From NCBI RefSeq assembly GCF_029919255.1, contig NZ_CP123991.1, positions 799,110 through 863,109 on the forward strand: 64,000 bases of DNA, written 5' to 3'. Shown piece after piece: positions 48,600-59,904 of this stretch; position 1 is the stretch's first letter; every line of letters begins with the position of its first letter. The translations under genes were made by a program, and so were the position numbers. The notes below the pieces were generated by a model. That model was not told where the DNA came from. It saw only the letters and a program-made list of their open reading frames with translations, and ran no database searches. This DNA is from a cyanobacterium endosymbiont of Epithemia clementina EcSB. GTDB lineage: Bacteria; Cyanobacteriota; Cyanobacteriia; Cyanobacteriales; Microcystaceae.

Positions 48600-49490
48600 T
48601 TATTTTTTGATTTAATTAAATGTTTAACAGTCTCCATGAACTTATTGATCATCTACTAACGTCTATAATCTCTCTCTTGACTCTAATTATAGAGAGTAAG
48701 CCAAGAAATATTCTCTAGTAACTTCTGGAGAAAAATTATCTTTTTTTAGATGTCATACGCCACTATCGTATATACAATAAGATTTTTTTATACGTTCCTA
48801 TATTTTTAGATCAATGTTAATCAACTAAATTCAGCCATTTTGTATTTACTTTTAGAATTTTATTCCATAAGGTTTTTCCAGTTGGTAATTTAATAAATCA
48901 ATGGATACATGACTATATATACTCCCAGCCTACCATAGCAATTGGTCTTTTAAAAATGAGACTAGAAGTTTTTATTCTAGTTAATTTTAATCGTACTCTA
49001 GGTTCATCAAAACATTTAACTATTTTTAGTGTTAAGAAAACTTTTTTTAGTTTCAATATTTTTTAAAAAATTTTTTTATTTTATTTAAAAATTTTTCTTT
49101 TATTCTGTCTATATTCATCTATTGTATAATTTTAATTATAATTAGTAGTTTAATTGTTAAAGTGATTTATCAGTTGATAAAAGTGCTTATTTCCCTCTTC
49201 ACTTCAAATTATTTTCGATATATTTTAGTTTTTTTACTCTATATATTTTGTCATATTTTTTTAGATTTTTAGTTAATTTTTTCCAGGGAGCATATTTTTT
49301 TATAATTTATTTTCAGGATATTTTTAATAGTAAATATTATCTTCTTGATTTTAGATTATTTTGAGCTATAGAATTAAAAATTTTATAGCTCAAAATAACA
49401 GTATCTTGTCAACCAATTATTTTTATTTATTACTAAATAGATTACTTAATCGATAGTTTGATTGAATTTCATGTATTTTACTTCCGTTAA
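48600..49490 (-). mobile_element. IS630-family transposase relic, copy C
   Basis: The complement of 48985-49008 encodes DEPRVRLK, the D-E-x-R region before the second beta strand of IS630 transposases, followed by RPIAMVGWE. Further on come GKTLWNKILKVNTK, then TSKKR near 48735-48770, and a degraded SPEL/ERLW block near 48660-48700. Stops and frame changes throughout show it is dead. This copy preserves the N-terminal half of the DDE domain best, copy B the C-terminal half. The 5' limit is estimated from family length. Confidence 0.72.
49356..49398. repeat. inverted repeat, 15-bp arms, 13-base loop
   Basis: Arms TTATTTTGAGCTATA (49356-49370) and 49384-49398. It falls in the N-terminal part of the third IS630 relic. 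Confidence 0.75.
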
Positions 49491-50340
49491 TTTTACAAAA
49501 ATTATTTAACTTTTAAAGATTAATTTTAAATATGGTTAAATTTAGATCAGAAAAATAGGAGTATAAAGTACTATTATTGTTTCAATAGATTCCATAAAAT
49601 TATCCATTATTACACGAGCTTTTAGCGACAGTTATGGTATTGTAACTTTTATTGCATCGGAAAGAAACACTTCTTTATTTATCCATTCTTCACAAGTAAA
49701 ATAAGCCAAAATTCGAGGTAAAAAACGCTTCAATTAACGTAATATTTTTCCTGAGTCCGTTTCCCTTTAGTTGCTATGACATGGTGACTAGTCATAGCTA
49801 GACTAACCCAAATTTTGTCAATGAAACTAGATATGAAAATTGAAGTTTTCAAAGTATCTTATTACTATTTTCTTCTCAAAGCTTTAAATTTATTTATATA
49901 AATAATTGTAGGCTTATCTTTTAAATAAAGTTATTTTTAAACTAGATTAAGCATGATTAAAATATCAACTTCAACATCTGTTTCTCTGTGTAAAGTGAGT
50001 ACTAGATTCTTGTAGAGACATATCGTTATCTTGTTCTTTAATTGTTCTATGATATCGAGTTTCTATGCCTGGATTAAAGGAGGAGTTTCTTGTCCATAAG
50101 GAAATGTTTTTATACTTTTTATTGATTTAATAATACCAATATCCAAAAAACCATAAATAATTTAAAAAGAATCTACTACTAGTTGAGTTGATTAATTCGT
50201 ATTATTGTTAGTTTCTATAATTTTTTTAGTAGTAAATATAAAGTATAGTTATATTTTTTTGTTTCTTCACTCTAATGTTTCTAAATAAAAACCACTATCA
50301 GTTTAAATGTCTCCTCACAAATGGCTTATCCTAACTAAAG
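49491..50340. other. desert with unassigned coding remains
   Basis: On the minus strand, pieces such as ILAYFTCEEWINKEVFLSDA (near 49640-49720) and YGQETPPLIQA (near 50080-50110) look like decayed protein-coding sequence. I could not identify the families. Confidence 0.35.
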
Positions 50341-50828
50341 GCAATGATTAACGCTCAACAGGTGAGATCACCTCAGGTTGATGGAACTTTTGGGTAGAAG
50401 TCATTGATCTAGGTTATCCTTCGATCAAAAGTTTACCCTGGAAATCTCTGAGCCTTTCTGCTCAAAATCAGGATATTTATCAAAGGAAACAAATTTTGAT
50501 TATCGACTCATCTCAACCTGAGAATCTATCCGGTGCTTAGAGTATTCCGAGCAATTGACAACTAAAATTATGGTACTGGTACTTTTTTTTAAATACAGGG
50601 AAATTTAGGGAACTCTCTAGATACATCCCTATCGCTGGCCTTGTGCTTGGAATTCTTCCAGGCGTGAGTAACTATCGTTTTCAAGAGATTTGTTAGCTAT
50701 AGGTTTTTGTTAGGTCTTCCTAAGACAAAGATGAAACTTTAACTCATGGTAACTTTTAGGGTCATTTTGATGATTATGTGTTAAAAATGACTAAAAGAAC
50801 CCCCTTACCTGTCCACTTTAATCCGTGA
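50341..50828 (+). pseudogene. unidentified dead gene upstream of the MFS gene
   Basis: The plus strand reads as a protein over about 160 codons with stops and frame changes: IDLGYPSIKSLPWKSLSLSA, QDIYQRKQILIIDSSQPENL, GKFRELSRYIPIAGLVLGIL followed by PGVSNYRFQ, then DDYVLKMTKRTPLPVHFNP and a TGA at 50826-50828. That stop overlaps the GTG start of the MFS gene, so the two were once translationally coupled. The family is not one I recognise. Confidence 0.55.
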
Positions 50829-52072
50829 CTATTCTCAATACCTTTAGATCTCTTGACCAAGATAAACGACGTAACTTTTCACTGTTATTTAGTACTAATC
50901 TACTGTTTTGGACGAGTTTAACCAGTCTTCTTCCTACCCTACCTATTTATATTGAAGATATTGGCGGGACAACTACTCAAATTGGGTTAGTCATGGGAAG
51001 TTTTGCTATTGGGTTAATTGGTTCTCGCACTGGGTTAGGATACTTAGCTGATGGATATAGTCGTAAATCAGTAGTTCGCATTGGTATGTTAGTCGCCACA
51101 CTTGCTCCTATCGGCTATCTTTTAGTTGAGTCTGTTTGGCCATTGATGGCTATTCGCACCTTTCACGGCGTTAGTTTAGCAGCTTTTACCACCGGTTATA
51201 GTACGTTAGTAATAGATTTATCTCCTATTAAACAGCGAGGACAACTCATAGGTTATATGAATTTGGGAGCTCCAATTGGTATGGCAATTGGCCCAGCTAT
51301 GGGGACTTTTTTAAAGGAATCTCAGGGATATCAATCGTTCTTTTTAACAACTGCTGGCATCGGGTTTTGGGGTTATCTACTCGTTTCTCAGATTCGGGAG
51401 AAACCCCGTCATTGTGACATAAACGTAGACTCAACGATATCTTATGTACCTCCTCGAAATTTTAAGCAATTGTTAAGTAGTCCCTCGATTTTGGTTCCAG
51501 CTCTTATTCTATTATTAATTGGATTAGTATTTGGGACGTTATTGGCATTTTTACCGCTATTTTTACGGGAAACTGCCTTGGGATTAAGTGCAGGCTTGTT
51601 TTACACTACCGTTGCTATTGCGAGTTTCATTATGCGGCTTGTTTCAGGACAAGCGTCTGATCGCTATGGTAGAGGACTATTTATTACTGTTAGTCTTGTC
51701 TGTTACGTTATTTCTATGGGTTTATTAACCCAAGCTCACAGTGCCAGGGACTTACTCCTAGGAGCTATTTTTGAAGGAATGGGGGGGGGAATGCTAATTC
51801 CAATGATGATTTCACTTATTTCTGATCGATCTTCTCCTTCTGAACGGGGTCGAGTTTATTCGGTATGTATGGGAGGATTTGACTTGGGACTAGCCATAGC
51901 TGGTCCAATTTTAGGAATTTTGGGACAAATGATAAGTTATCGTTTCATGTTTGCTTTATCTGGTAGTTTAGCCAGCATCGCCATAATATTATTTATGAGT
52001 CAGTCTAATAAAAGTTTTAAACATTCCCTACGTTTTGCTCTGGGACAGGAAAAGGATTTATATTCCCAGTAA
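50825..52072 (+). CDS. MFS transporter
   Basis: A 415-residue major facilitator with about twelve membrane segments. Motif A between segments 2 and 3 appears as GYLADGYSRKSV, and a related ASDRYGRGLFI between segments 8 and 9 marks the start of the second half. The substrate cannot be read from sequence; the drug/sugar efflux branch is likely. The GTG start overlaps the stop of the dead gene upstream. Followed after 159 bases by a glycosyltransferase gene on the same strand. Confidence 0.83.
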   Translation: MTILNTFRSLDQDKRRNFSLLFSTNLLFWTSLTSLLPTLPIYIEDIGGTTTQIGLVMGSFAIGLIGSRTGLGYLADGYSRKSVVRIGMLVATLAPIGYLLVESVWPLMAIRTFHGVSLAAFTTGYSTLVIDLSPIKQRGQLIGYMNLGAPIGMAIGPAMGTFLKESQGYQSFFLTTAGIGFWGYLLVSQIREKPRHCDINVDSTISYVPPRNFKQLLSSPSILVPALILLLIGLVFGTLLAFLPLFLRETALGLSAGLFYTTVAIASFIMRLVSGQASDRYGRGLFITVSLVCYVISMGLLTQAHSARDLLLGAIFEGMGGGMLIPMMISLISDRSSPSERGRVYSVCMGGFDLGLAIAGPILGILGQMISYRFMFALSGSLASIAIILFMSQSNKSFKHSLRFALGQEKDLYSQ

Positions 52073-52231
52073 AAGAATTAGGCTGAGTAATCAACCTCAT
52101 CAATTTTTTTCTAGGGATCAATTCTCAAATGTCTAGGTTTGGGATTGGTTTTTCCTCTGCACACTGATGTAATTAAATGTTAATTTACGGTATATTTAAT
52201 CTATTTAACTTAATTCAATCTCTTTATCTGA

Positions 52232-53383
52232 ATGCATATTGCTTGGCTAGGGAAAAAATCCCCTTTCTGCGGAAATGTTACCTATGGTCGGGAAGTGACT
52301 AATGCACTTCTAGATCGAGGATATAACGTTAGTTTTCTTCATTTTGCTCAAGAAGAGGTCCGTTCGTCTAATTGGCCTGATTGTCCAGAAGTTTTTCTTC
52401 CCTTTCTATATAAATCCCAGATTTATACGATTCCAACACCAAGATCAAACAGAATTTTGATGCAGTCTTTGGAAGATATAAAACCTGATTTGGTTCATGC
52501 TTCTCTAACCCTTTCCCCTTTAGATTTTCGACTTCCTGAAATTTGTCAAGCTCTCAATTTGCCTCTGATAGCAACCTTCCATCCTGCCTTTGATAGTAAA
52601 CTTCGTAATCTTAAATCAAGTACTCAATTTTTGACTTATCAATTTTATGCACCATTTTTAGCTCACTATGATAAAGTAATCGTTTTTTCTCAGTTACAAC
52701 GAGATTTGCTAATTAAACTAGGAGTTCCTACTGAAAAATTAGAGGTAATTCCTAATGGAGTACATACAGACAAGTATTCTCCTGGTGTTTCTCATCTTAA
52801 ACCTAAGTTTTTTGCTAAACGTCTTTTCGTTTATGTAGGACGCATCGCTACCGAAAAAAATGTCGAAGCTTTGCTCAAGGCTTGGAAACATACTAAAATG
52901 GGATCGAAGAGCAAACTGCTCATAGTGGGAGATGGTCCTCTAAAAGCCTCGTTAGAGCCGTTCTACGGAACTGAATGTGGTATCCATTGGTTGGGGTTTG
53001 TAGCTGATGAACAACAACGCATCGACATCCTACGGGGAGCTGATGTGTTTATCCTTCCCTCGTTAGTGGAAGGGTTGTCTCTGTCCCTTCTTGAAGCCAT
53101 GTCCTGTGGGTTAGCTTGTGTAGCGACGGATGCGGGAGCCGATGGGGAAGTCTTGGCTGACGGAGCGGGAATTGTGCTTAATACACAGGGTGTGACCACT
53201 CAATTAAAAACTTTGCTCCCTTTATTTCAAGATCACCCCGATATAACTCAACTTTTAGGACAAAAAGCACGACAACGAGTTTTAGAAAAATATAATCTCA
53301 GTGATAACATCATCCACTTAGAACGAGTATATAGTCAGGTGCTACAACAGTCCAGTTTTACTATTCTGGGTTCTTTATTTTAA
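52232..53383 (+). CDS. family-4 glycosyltransferase, possibly digalactosyldiacylglycerol synthase
   Basis: A 383-residue GT-B glycosyltransferase. The N-terminus MHIAWLGKKSPFCGNVTYG has a glycine-rich acceptor loop. The C-terminal half has FVYVGRIATEKN, LLIVGDGPLKASL and the donor-binding E-x7-E motif in PSLVEGLSLSLLEAMSCG. From memory the N-terminus resembles the cyanobacterial DgdA-type enzyme that makes digalactosyl lipid, which would explain retention in a thylakoid-descended genome. I cannot confirm this without alignment, so no symbol is given. Confidence 0.8.
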   Translation: MHIAWLGKKSPFCGNVTYGREVTNALLDRGYNVSFLHFAQEEVRSSNWPDCPEVFLPFLYKSQIYTIPTPRSNRILMQSLEDIKPDLVHASLTLSPLDFRLPEICQALNLPLIATFHPAFDSKLRNLKSSTQFLTYQFYAPFLAHYDKVIVFSQLQRDLLIKLGVPTEKLEVIPNGVHTDKYSPGVSHLKPKFFAKRLFVYVGRIATEKNVEALLKAWKHTKMGSKSKLLIVGDGPLKASLEPFYGTECGIHWLGFVADEQQRIDILRGADVFILPSLVEGLSLSLLEAMSCGLACVATDAGADGEVLADGAGIVLNTQGVTTQLKTLLPLFQDHPDITQLLGQKARQRVLEKYNLSDNIIHLERVYSQVLQQSSFTILGSLF

Positions 53384-53494
53384 ACTTCGAATCAAAGAGT
53401 AACTGTAGTCTTAAATTGTGACCTTTGTTTTCAATGAACTACTCCGTACCAAGATTATAGTAAACTATTTTGAGTCAAAAACCCTCATTTTTCT

Positions 53495-54618
53495 ATTTTC
53501 AGGAAAGCGATGGGTGATTACCTCGAGTGTACTGGTATTCAGAGCCGTGGGGACCACACAAAATTTAACCCCTTAAATCAAGTCAAACCCAGTCATTAGA
53601 ATCAGTTGTCTCTCAACAGTTGTGCCGTCTCAGATATAGTCAGTAGGAAGATCGAAGTGGACTAGCAAGCGGTGGGTCTAGCCCAAGTAAATTTAGCCAT
53701 TATCAAAATAGATGGAAAATTAAAAAAATTTAAGTGCCAAAAGCTGCTATTGAATGCTTAGAAGCTAGATCAGTCGGGAAATGTCCACTAATTCAGACTA
53801 CTTTTGCACGTCTCAAAAGGAAATTGATTGGGGAAAAACAGCAATAAACCATCGTTATTAAACGCTTAGAAGCTGAATAAAAATATGTAAGATAGGAGGA
53901 AGCTGTGAAATCTCAGCTATCAATGGGGTGGTTTTTGACTTGGAGTTAGATAAGCGTCAGTTATCTTTAGATAAAGTTAGAGAGATCTAAAGAAAAATTC
54001 AAGAAAAACCAAACAAAACTATTAATATAGTTACCGAACAAATCCAAGAAAAAAAGCCCCATTGACTAAAAAAATAATGGTTTAACTCGAGCGATAAAAT
54101 AGACAAAAGCCACCTTAAATCGTGTTGCTAAAGTTCGTGTTGTTGATGTCTAAAAAGTCCAAATAGAAGTCAGTAAAGCCGTAGCTTAACTAAAAGAAGC
54201 TCAAGTTAATTTAGACTTAGAGGATATTAAACATCTTAAGGATAGTAAAGTTCTAAAAATTCATCCTTATCTAGGAAAAAATGTTAATGATACTAATGAA
54301 AATGTGAAATTAGGATAGACTAATAAAATTAGTGATAATTGCTAAAGTGTATGAAGGTGATATTCATCAGGTCAAGATTAATAAACCAGATAAAATGAAA
54401 AGTGAGAACAACACCGTTCCTGGAGAACTTCAAGAAACGGTACAAAAAATTCGCTTACAGATTAATCATAAATATTTATAAAAAACTGAGCTTGCGGCTG
54501 ATATAGACGTCAGAGTAATTAAATTTAAAATTGTCTTTAATACTAAATTGAGTCAGCAAATTTATAAATCAACTTAAGTGAAGTTTATCGTCAATTTTAT
54601 ATAAAAAATATTAATTAA
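53495..54618 (+). pseudogene. devB: dead devB-like membrane fusion protein of a DevBCA exporter
   Basis: Piecewise plus-strand translation gives a HlyD/DevB protein. The coiled-coil hairpin (ATLNRVAKVRVVDV, stop, KVQIEVSKAVA, stop, LKEAQVNLDLEDIK) is followed by the lipoyl-like LKIHPYLGKNV, VYEGDIHQVKIN and the beta-barrel piece KTELAADIDVRVIKFKIVFN. Near 53500 a basic WVITSSVLVF segment fits the membrane anchor. At least eight stops or frame changes break it. DevB links an inner-membrane ABC transporter (DevCA) to TolC; in heterocystous species it exports envelope glycolipids. Confidence 0.82.
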
Positions 54619-56015
54619 AACTGTAAAAATTACTTTTATAAATATTTAACTGATGTCTTGATAATTGGACAACTAGAGACTTTAACTAAATTCGTTAAGT
54701 TCCTTTAAGGTAGACTTTGGTAACTTTATAAAAAATAAGATTTTAATAATGTCGAATATATCACTTATCTTTTTATTTAAAAAATATTAATTTTGATAGC
54801 TGGGTTAAATTTTGATCAAAATATAATTAACCTGGAACTAGGGAAAATATTTCGATTATTAAACTGTGGGATGCTTTTTTATTTGATAATTTCTTTTCTT
54901 TATAATCTTGTCTTTTTGTTGAATTATTTAATTAATAGAAATTATTAAGAATAGAAGTTCTTACTCACTCAAATAAAGCTTTAAAAACATTGTATATATA
55001 AAATATATTCGGTATAAATGAAACCTCAGTTATTAATTTATATTAATTAATAACAGCTTTTGCTAAAGTGGAAAAGGGAGTAAATTCATATTTATTTTTT
55101 AAAGTCAAACCCCCATGTTTATATTTAAAACATCTAAGTTATTTTAGTAATTTATCTTTTTTTAAAAAAATACTAAAAGTAAATATGTATTTTTACACAC
55201 ACTTTTAGTTAAGTTAAAATGACTACAATCAGTTTTTTCTCTGGAAAAGATAATAAAACTTGCAATAGATACGCTTATTGTTTGCTGACTTTTGTATACA
55301 GATATGTTCCATTATTTAGCAGAACATACAACATTAAAAATCATAAAATATACATAGTTTTACTTATTAATAAAAGTTTCTCAAAAGGCAATTCTTTTAA
55401 GTTATGTTATATTTATCCTGAATTTTGATAAATCAAAATTACTTGAACAAAATCCAGCTAAAGTAATTGGATTATAAATTATAATATTTATAGCAATTGA
55501 TATGTTATATTCCTGCTATATCAACTGGTTAAAGGTTATAAACTAGTCAATACAGCAGATGCCTTTTTTTTAAAAAAATAATTATAAAAAAAAATATATC
55601 AGCATTATTATAAATATTGATTGTATTTAGTAATTAAAATTTTTACAAACGTATTCTATTTAATAGAGATTGAATTTCAAAAGGAGGATAAGCTGTAATT
55701 ATTACTTGTAATTCAGAGTTTATAAAAAACAACTTTATCAACCCTGATGATAGGATTGTAATCACCATAAACAGGTAGTTAAAACGTTTGAGGATATAAA
55801 TTAGTAGTAAATCTAAACAGGTACTAGTTAAAATTAATCGTAACATTGGTAACATCTTCCAAGCAAAACAATTTATTATGTTTATTGACTTTCACACCTA
55901 CTTTAGTCAGTGATGCTAAAAATAGTTTTGGTCGATAAATTTACTATTTAATTTGAAAGTCAATCTGGCTATAAATATAGTTAGTTTAATGTGAAAATTA
56001 GCTTAAGAATAGGAC
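54619..56015. other. eroded devC/devA interval
   Basis: It lies between devB and devA remains and is shorter than an intact devC plus most of devA would need, so deletion as well as point decay has occurred. I could not read DevC or the Walker motifs. Small frames at 55219-55428 (plus) and 55643-55855 (minus) lack any protein-like pattern and are not called. Confidence 0.5.
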
Positions 56016-56105
56016 TGTATTATTTTAATTGTTACTCACGATAATCGTATGCTAGATCTAGCTGGTCGTATGACTAAACTAGAATATGGATATCTAGTAA
56101 CCTAG
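56016..56105 (+). pseudogene. devA: 3' end of a devA-like ABC ATPase
   Basis: About 29 codons remain open to the TAG at 56103-56105: IILIVTHDNRMLDLAGRMTK followed by LEYGYLVT. The THDNR H-loop and the ADRIxxLEDG-like ending match DevA/LolD-type ATPases. Its order after devB agrees with a devB-devC-devA operon. Confidence 0.75.
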
Positions 56106-56216
56106 GCTGTTTAATTTCAACTGTGCTTCAGTCTGTAACTTGGTAGAGTTGGCAAGAGCACAATAGGATCTAAAAATCATCAAGAAAAAACAAAATTTTA
56201 TATCTACCCTATAAAG

Positions 56217-57500
56217 TTATAGGATATCTCGTTTTAAATATTTTTGTAAAACATCAGGAATTTTAACAGTTCCATCAGGATTTTGATAATTCTCTAAAAT
56301 AGCAGCCATAGTGCGACCAATTGCCAACCCTGAACCATTTAAAGTATGGACGTATTGAGTGCCTTTTTTGCCTTTTTCTCTAAAGCGAATATTAGCCCGT
56401 CTTCCCTGAAAATCTCCACAATTAGAACAACTTGAAATCTCTCGATAGGTTCCTGATGATGGCAACCAAACCTCCAAATCGTAACATTTATTCGCCCCAA
56501 ACCCTAAATCACCCGTACACAATTCCAAAACTCGATAGGGCAATTTTAACGCCTTTAAAATGGCTTCAGCGTTGTTCACTAAGCTTTGGTGTTCCGCCTC
56601 GGACGTTTGAGGATGAACAATCTTCACCAACTCCACTTTATGAAACTGATGAAGACGAATTAGTCCACGGGTATCTTTTCCATAACTCCCTGCTTCCCGT
56701 CGAAAACAAGGGGTATAGGCACAATGTTTAATGGGAAGTTGTTCCGCTTCCAATATTTCCTCTCGATACAAGTTAGTTAAAGGTACTTCTGCTGTGGGGG
56801 CTAACCAGAGGTCATCTTCGCTACATTTGAAGCTTTCTTCTGCAAATTTGGGTAATTGTCCAGTTCCTTCCAAAGAAGTGCTATTGACTAAGACAGGGGG
56901 CACCACTTCAAGATAACCAACCTCCACCTGGCGATCAAGCATAAAATTAATTAGAGTACGTTCTAGAGCCGCTCCTGCTCCTATTAGGGCAATAAAGCGA
57001 CTTTGGGCTATTTTCACCGCTCTTTCTACTTCTAAAATCCCTAATCTTTCGGCTACTTCCCAGTGGGGTATAACTTCAATTTTCGGTAAATATTCGTCTC
57101 CCCAGCGACGGACTTCCACATTTTCTGTTTCATTTTTACCTAGGGGAGTTGAGTCACTCGGAAGGTTAGGAAGTTGAAGTAATAAAGCTTCTATTTCAGC
57201 TTTTAATTTTTTTTCTCGGGGTTCTAATGCGCTTAGTTGTTTTTTTAGGTCATTTCCTTCAGTTTTAAGTACTTTAATTTCTTCCCCTTTGGGGTTACTA
57301 CCACTTTTAATTTTCTGTCCAATCAGTTTCCCAATTTCGTTACCACGAGCCTGTAATTGAGTTCGAGTGACTTCTAATTCCCGTGAAGCACGATCACGGT
57401 CTAAAATAGAACTTAAATCATATTCACTGGAAGTACTGCGACGATTAAGACGTTCTTGAATATATTCTGGATTTTCTCGAATCTGTTTTAGATCTAACAC
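56217..57500 (-). CDS. serS: seryl-tRNA synthetase
   Basis: A 427-residue class-II synthetase that charges tRNA-Ser. The N-terminal 110 residues form the long coiled-coil arm that grips the tRNA variable loop ([20 protein letters not shown], then [15 protein letters not shown]). Motif 2 is [20 protein letters not shown] and motif 3 is [16 protein letters not shown]. The length is normal and no motif is altered. It is a single gene; no terminator with a T-run was found after its stop. Confidence 0.96.
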   Translation of the reverse strand: MLDLKQIRENPEYIQERLNRRSTSSEYDLSSILDRDRASRELEVTRTQLQARGNEIGKLIGQKIKSGSNPKGEEIKVLKTEGNDLKKQLSALEPREKKLKAEIEALLLQLPNLPSDSTPLGKNETENVEVRRWGDEYLPKIEVIPHWEVAERLGILEVERAVKIAQSRFIALIGAGAALERTLINFMLDRQVEVGYLEVVPPVLVNSTSLEGTGQLPKFAEESFKCSEDDLWLAPTAEVPLTNLYREEILEAEQLPIKHCAYTPCFRREAGSYGKDTRGLIRLHQFHKVELVKIVHPQTSEAEHQSLVNNAEAILKALKLPYRVLELCTGDLGFGANKCYDLEVWLPSSGTYREISSCSNCGDFQGRRANIRFREKGKKGTQYVHTLNGSGLAIGRTMAAILENYQNPDGTVKIPDVLQKYLKRDIL

Positions 57501-57633
57501 CGAAGACTCAACCCCTTAACTAAAATTTTTCCTCTGTTAGGATAGCTGATTTTGGGCAATGTATTAAAATGGTCTTTATTTATTTTTAGACTCTAGGTTA
57601 GAAAACTAAAATAATTTTCTTGAAAGAACATAG

Positions 57634-57707
57634 ATAATCGAATACTTGTCTACCTCATCAAACTACTCCTTAATTAGGAGTCATAAAATTGACAAGTATT
57701 CGATTAT
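57634..57707. repeat. nested inverted repeat, 17-bp arms
   Basis: Arms ATAATCGAATACTTGTC (57634-57650) and 57691-57707, spacer 40 bases. Inside the spacer is a second hairpin ACTCCT/AGGAGT (57665-57670, 57676-57681). About 130 bases upstream of serS. Confidence 0.8.
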
Positions 57708-58851
57708 TTCAATTCAGTGTAAATATATTGTCAGTACTACTAAAATTTTAAGAAAAATAAAAATCTCGAATAACTGCCATGTGCGGATTTTAGACATCCT
57801 ACTATTTCCCGATTTAACTGGACTTATATCTTCGAGAAGATTATAGATACAACTATCAAATAGGAGTTTGTTTAGTTTTTTTTAAAAAAATTCTTTTTCG
57901 ATAAAATAATAAACAGATTATCCAATAGTTTTCTGCAGATTATCTTAGTAGTTTTATTTTAAATGAGAAGAATATCAGGTTTTAGTCCTCGAAAAGTGTA
58001 AATATTTTTACCCTAAACATAGAAATGTTAGCAGTCATGATTTGAATTAGTTAGATAAGAACTTAATAAATTGAAAACATAAAAAAAATAATAGTTTAAA
58101 TACAACTAAATATTAGATCACATTATATGATTGTATTTTTTTGCAAAAGCTTAATATTACTTTTTATTTTTTAAAACAGAGTTGACTACCTACCATTAAG
58201 TATTTGATGTCTTTAATGAAGTTTTCTGTTTATATTAGATTATTTTCTAATATAAATAGAAAACCTTAAGTATCAGTATCAATCAGGAGGTTAATTATCA
58301 CATTGATTATTGAACAAGTGTTTGTTTCTCTACTGACTGGGCTTTCTTAATTTGAGATAAATTTTAGTATAAAATATCTTCAAGAAACCTACTTAGTTAA
58401 TTCTCTGATAACTACTGTTTTTATCTTTTGGCTTAATTATTATTTTTGAATCTTATTTTCAGATAAGAACTTGACAGTGATTATAATAGTTTGGGTGTGA
58501 TTGGAAACTATCAAATATAGTACAAATCTTCTAGTTCCTAGTTGGGCTAGTTTAGTTATTCATTAGTCTAATAAGTTTAGAAAACATTAGATACTCTTTG
58601 CTAGCGCCGTTGATCCTATTTATAGGAGTGATTGAATGATTGTTTTATTTTTAAGTTTCTCTGGTTAGCTCAAAATCGCTCAATATTCTTGAGTTACGTT
58701 AAACACTAGAGGTGCCTTGTCAAAAATTTTAAAACAAGAATTTCTTTATTTTTATAAATCTACTGACCATCGTAATGGTAAAAAATAATATTTATCGGGT
58801 ATCTTGTATCAAGATCTTATTAAAATTAGTTTTGCTTGATTGTTCTTGTTT
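57708..58851. other. desert between serS and mtnA
   Basis: The plus strand around 58400-58640 gives hydrophobic protein-like pieces (NLLVPSWASLVIH, ILFASAVDPIYRSD) that suggest a decayed membrane protein, unassigned. A hairpin is listed separately. Confidence 0.35.
58221..58264. repeat. inverted repeat, 19-bp arms with one G-T pair
   Basis: Arms 58221-58239 (GTTTTCTGTTTATATTAGA) and 58246-58264, loop TTATTT. Only one non-Watson-Crick position. Confidence 0.78.
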
Positions 58852-59904
58852 ATGAAATCACCAATTCTCCCTATCTATCCCGTACTTTGGAATAATGGCA
58901 AGGTGTTGCTCATTGATCAAACGATATTGCCTGATAAATATGCCTTGGTAGAAATTACCTGTTATGAACACATGGCTAAAGCCATTAAAACTATGATTGT
59001 CAGGGGTGCACCAGCTATTGGAATTGCGGCAGCCTATGGCATGTATTTAGGGGCCAGGGAGATTCAAACGAAAAAAATGAATGAGTTTTTAATACATCTT
59101 GAATCTGTAGCACAAAAACTACGAGAGACTCGCCCTACAGCCGTTAATCTTTTTTGGGCAATTTCCCGGATGCTGAGCACAGCGTATGAAAGTGTAGGAA
59201 CAGTCGAAGAGATTAAAAAAATTCTGTTGAAAACAGCTCAAACCATTCAAACAGAAGATTTACAAACCTGTCATAAAATTGGTCAGTATGGCTTAGAAGC
59301 GTTGCCTAATAGTCCTCAACAATTAACTCTCCTTACCCATTGTAATGCAGGTGCATTGGCAACGGCTGGGTATGGTACAGCCTTAGGAGTAATTCGTTCG
59401 GCCTGGACTAAAGGAAGATTAAAAAGGGTCTATGCCGATGAAACTCGGCCTCGTCTTCAAGGAGCTAAATTAACCGCCTGGGAATGTGTACAAGAAGGTA
59501 TTCCAGTTACTGTCATTAGTGACAACATGGCCGCCCACTGTATGAAACTTGAAAAAATTGATGCGGTGGTAGTGGGGGCTGATAGAATTGCCGCTAATGG
59601 GGATACTGCTAATAAAATTGGGACATATTCCCTAGCAGTTGTAGCAAAAATGCACAATGTTCCTTTTTTCGTTGCAGCCCCTTTATCTACCATTGATTTT
59701 AACTTAGAGAACGGAGATCAAATTCCTATTGAAGAACGTCATCCATCTGAAATTTACCAGGTAGGAGAGACTCAACTTTGTCCTAATGGTGTTGATTATT
59801 ATAATCCAGCTTTTGACATCATGCCAGCCAGTTTAATTGATGCTTTTTTGACGGAAAAAGGGGTTATTAAACCAAATGAACTTTTGAGGCTCAAAAAAGT
59901 TTAA
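58852..59904 (+). CDS. mtnA: methylthioribose-1-phosphate isomerase MtnA
   Basis: A 350-residue enzyme of the methionine salvage pathway, converting methylthioribose-1-phosphate to methylthioribulose-1-phosphate. Seen: [20 protein letters not shown], the catalytic Cys in [20 protein letters not shown], and the catalytic Asp region [20 protein letters not shown]. It belongs to the eIF2B-alpha fold. I start at the ATG at 58852 ([13 protein letters not shown]) rather than the in-frame TTG at 58840, since only the former looks like the family N-terminus. No other mtn gene is nearby. Confidence 0.93.
   Translation: MKSPILPIYPVLWNNGKVLLIDQTILPDKYALVEITCYEHMAKAIKTMIVRGAPAIGIAAAYGMYLGAREIQTKKMNEFLIHLESVAQKLRETRPTAVNLFWAISRMLSTAYESVGTVEEIKKILLKTAQTIQTEDLQTCHKIGQYGLEALPNSPQQLTLLTHCNAGALATAGYGTALGVIRSAWTKGRLKRVYADETRPRLQGAKLTAWECVQEGIPVTVISDNMAAHCMKLEKIDAVVVGADRIAANGDTANKIGTYSLAVVAKMHNVPFFVAAPLSTIDFNLENGDQIPIEERHPSEIYQVGETQLCPNGVDYYNPAFDIMPASLIDAFLTEKGVIKPNELLRLKKV

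Noticed and set aside
55219-55855. Two 69-70-codon frames (one per strand)
   Set aside because: No ribosome binding site, no protein-like pattern, and they fall in the eroded devC/devA interval.
57646-57846. 66-codon plus-strand frame after the nested hairpin
   Set aside because: Begins inside the inverted repeat, lacks a binding site and shows no recognisable pattern.
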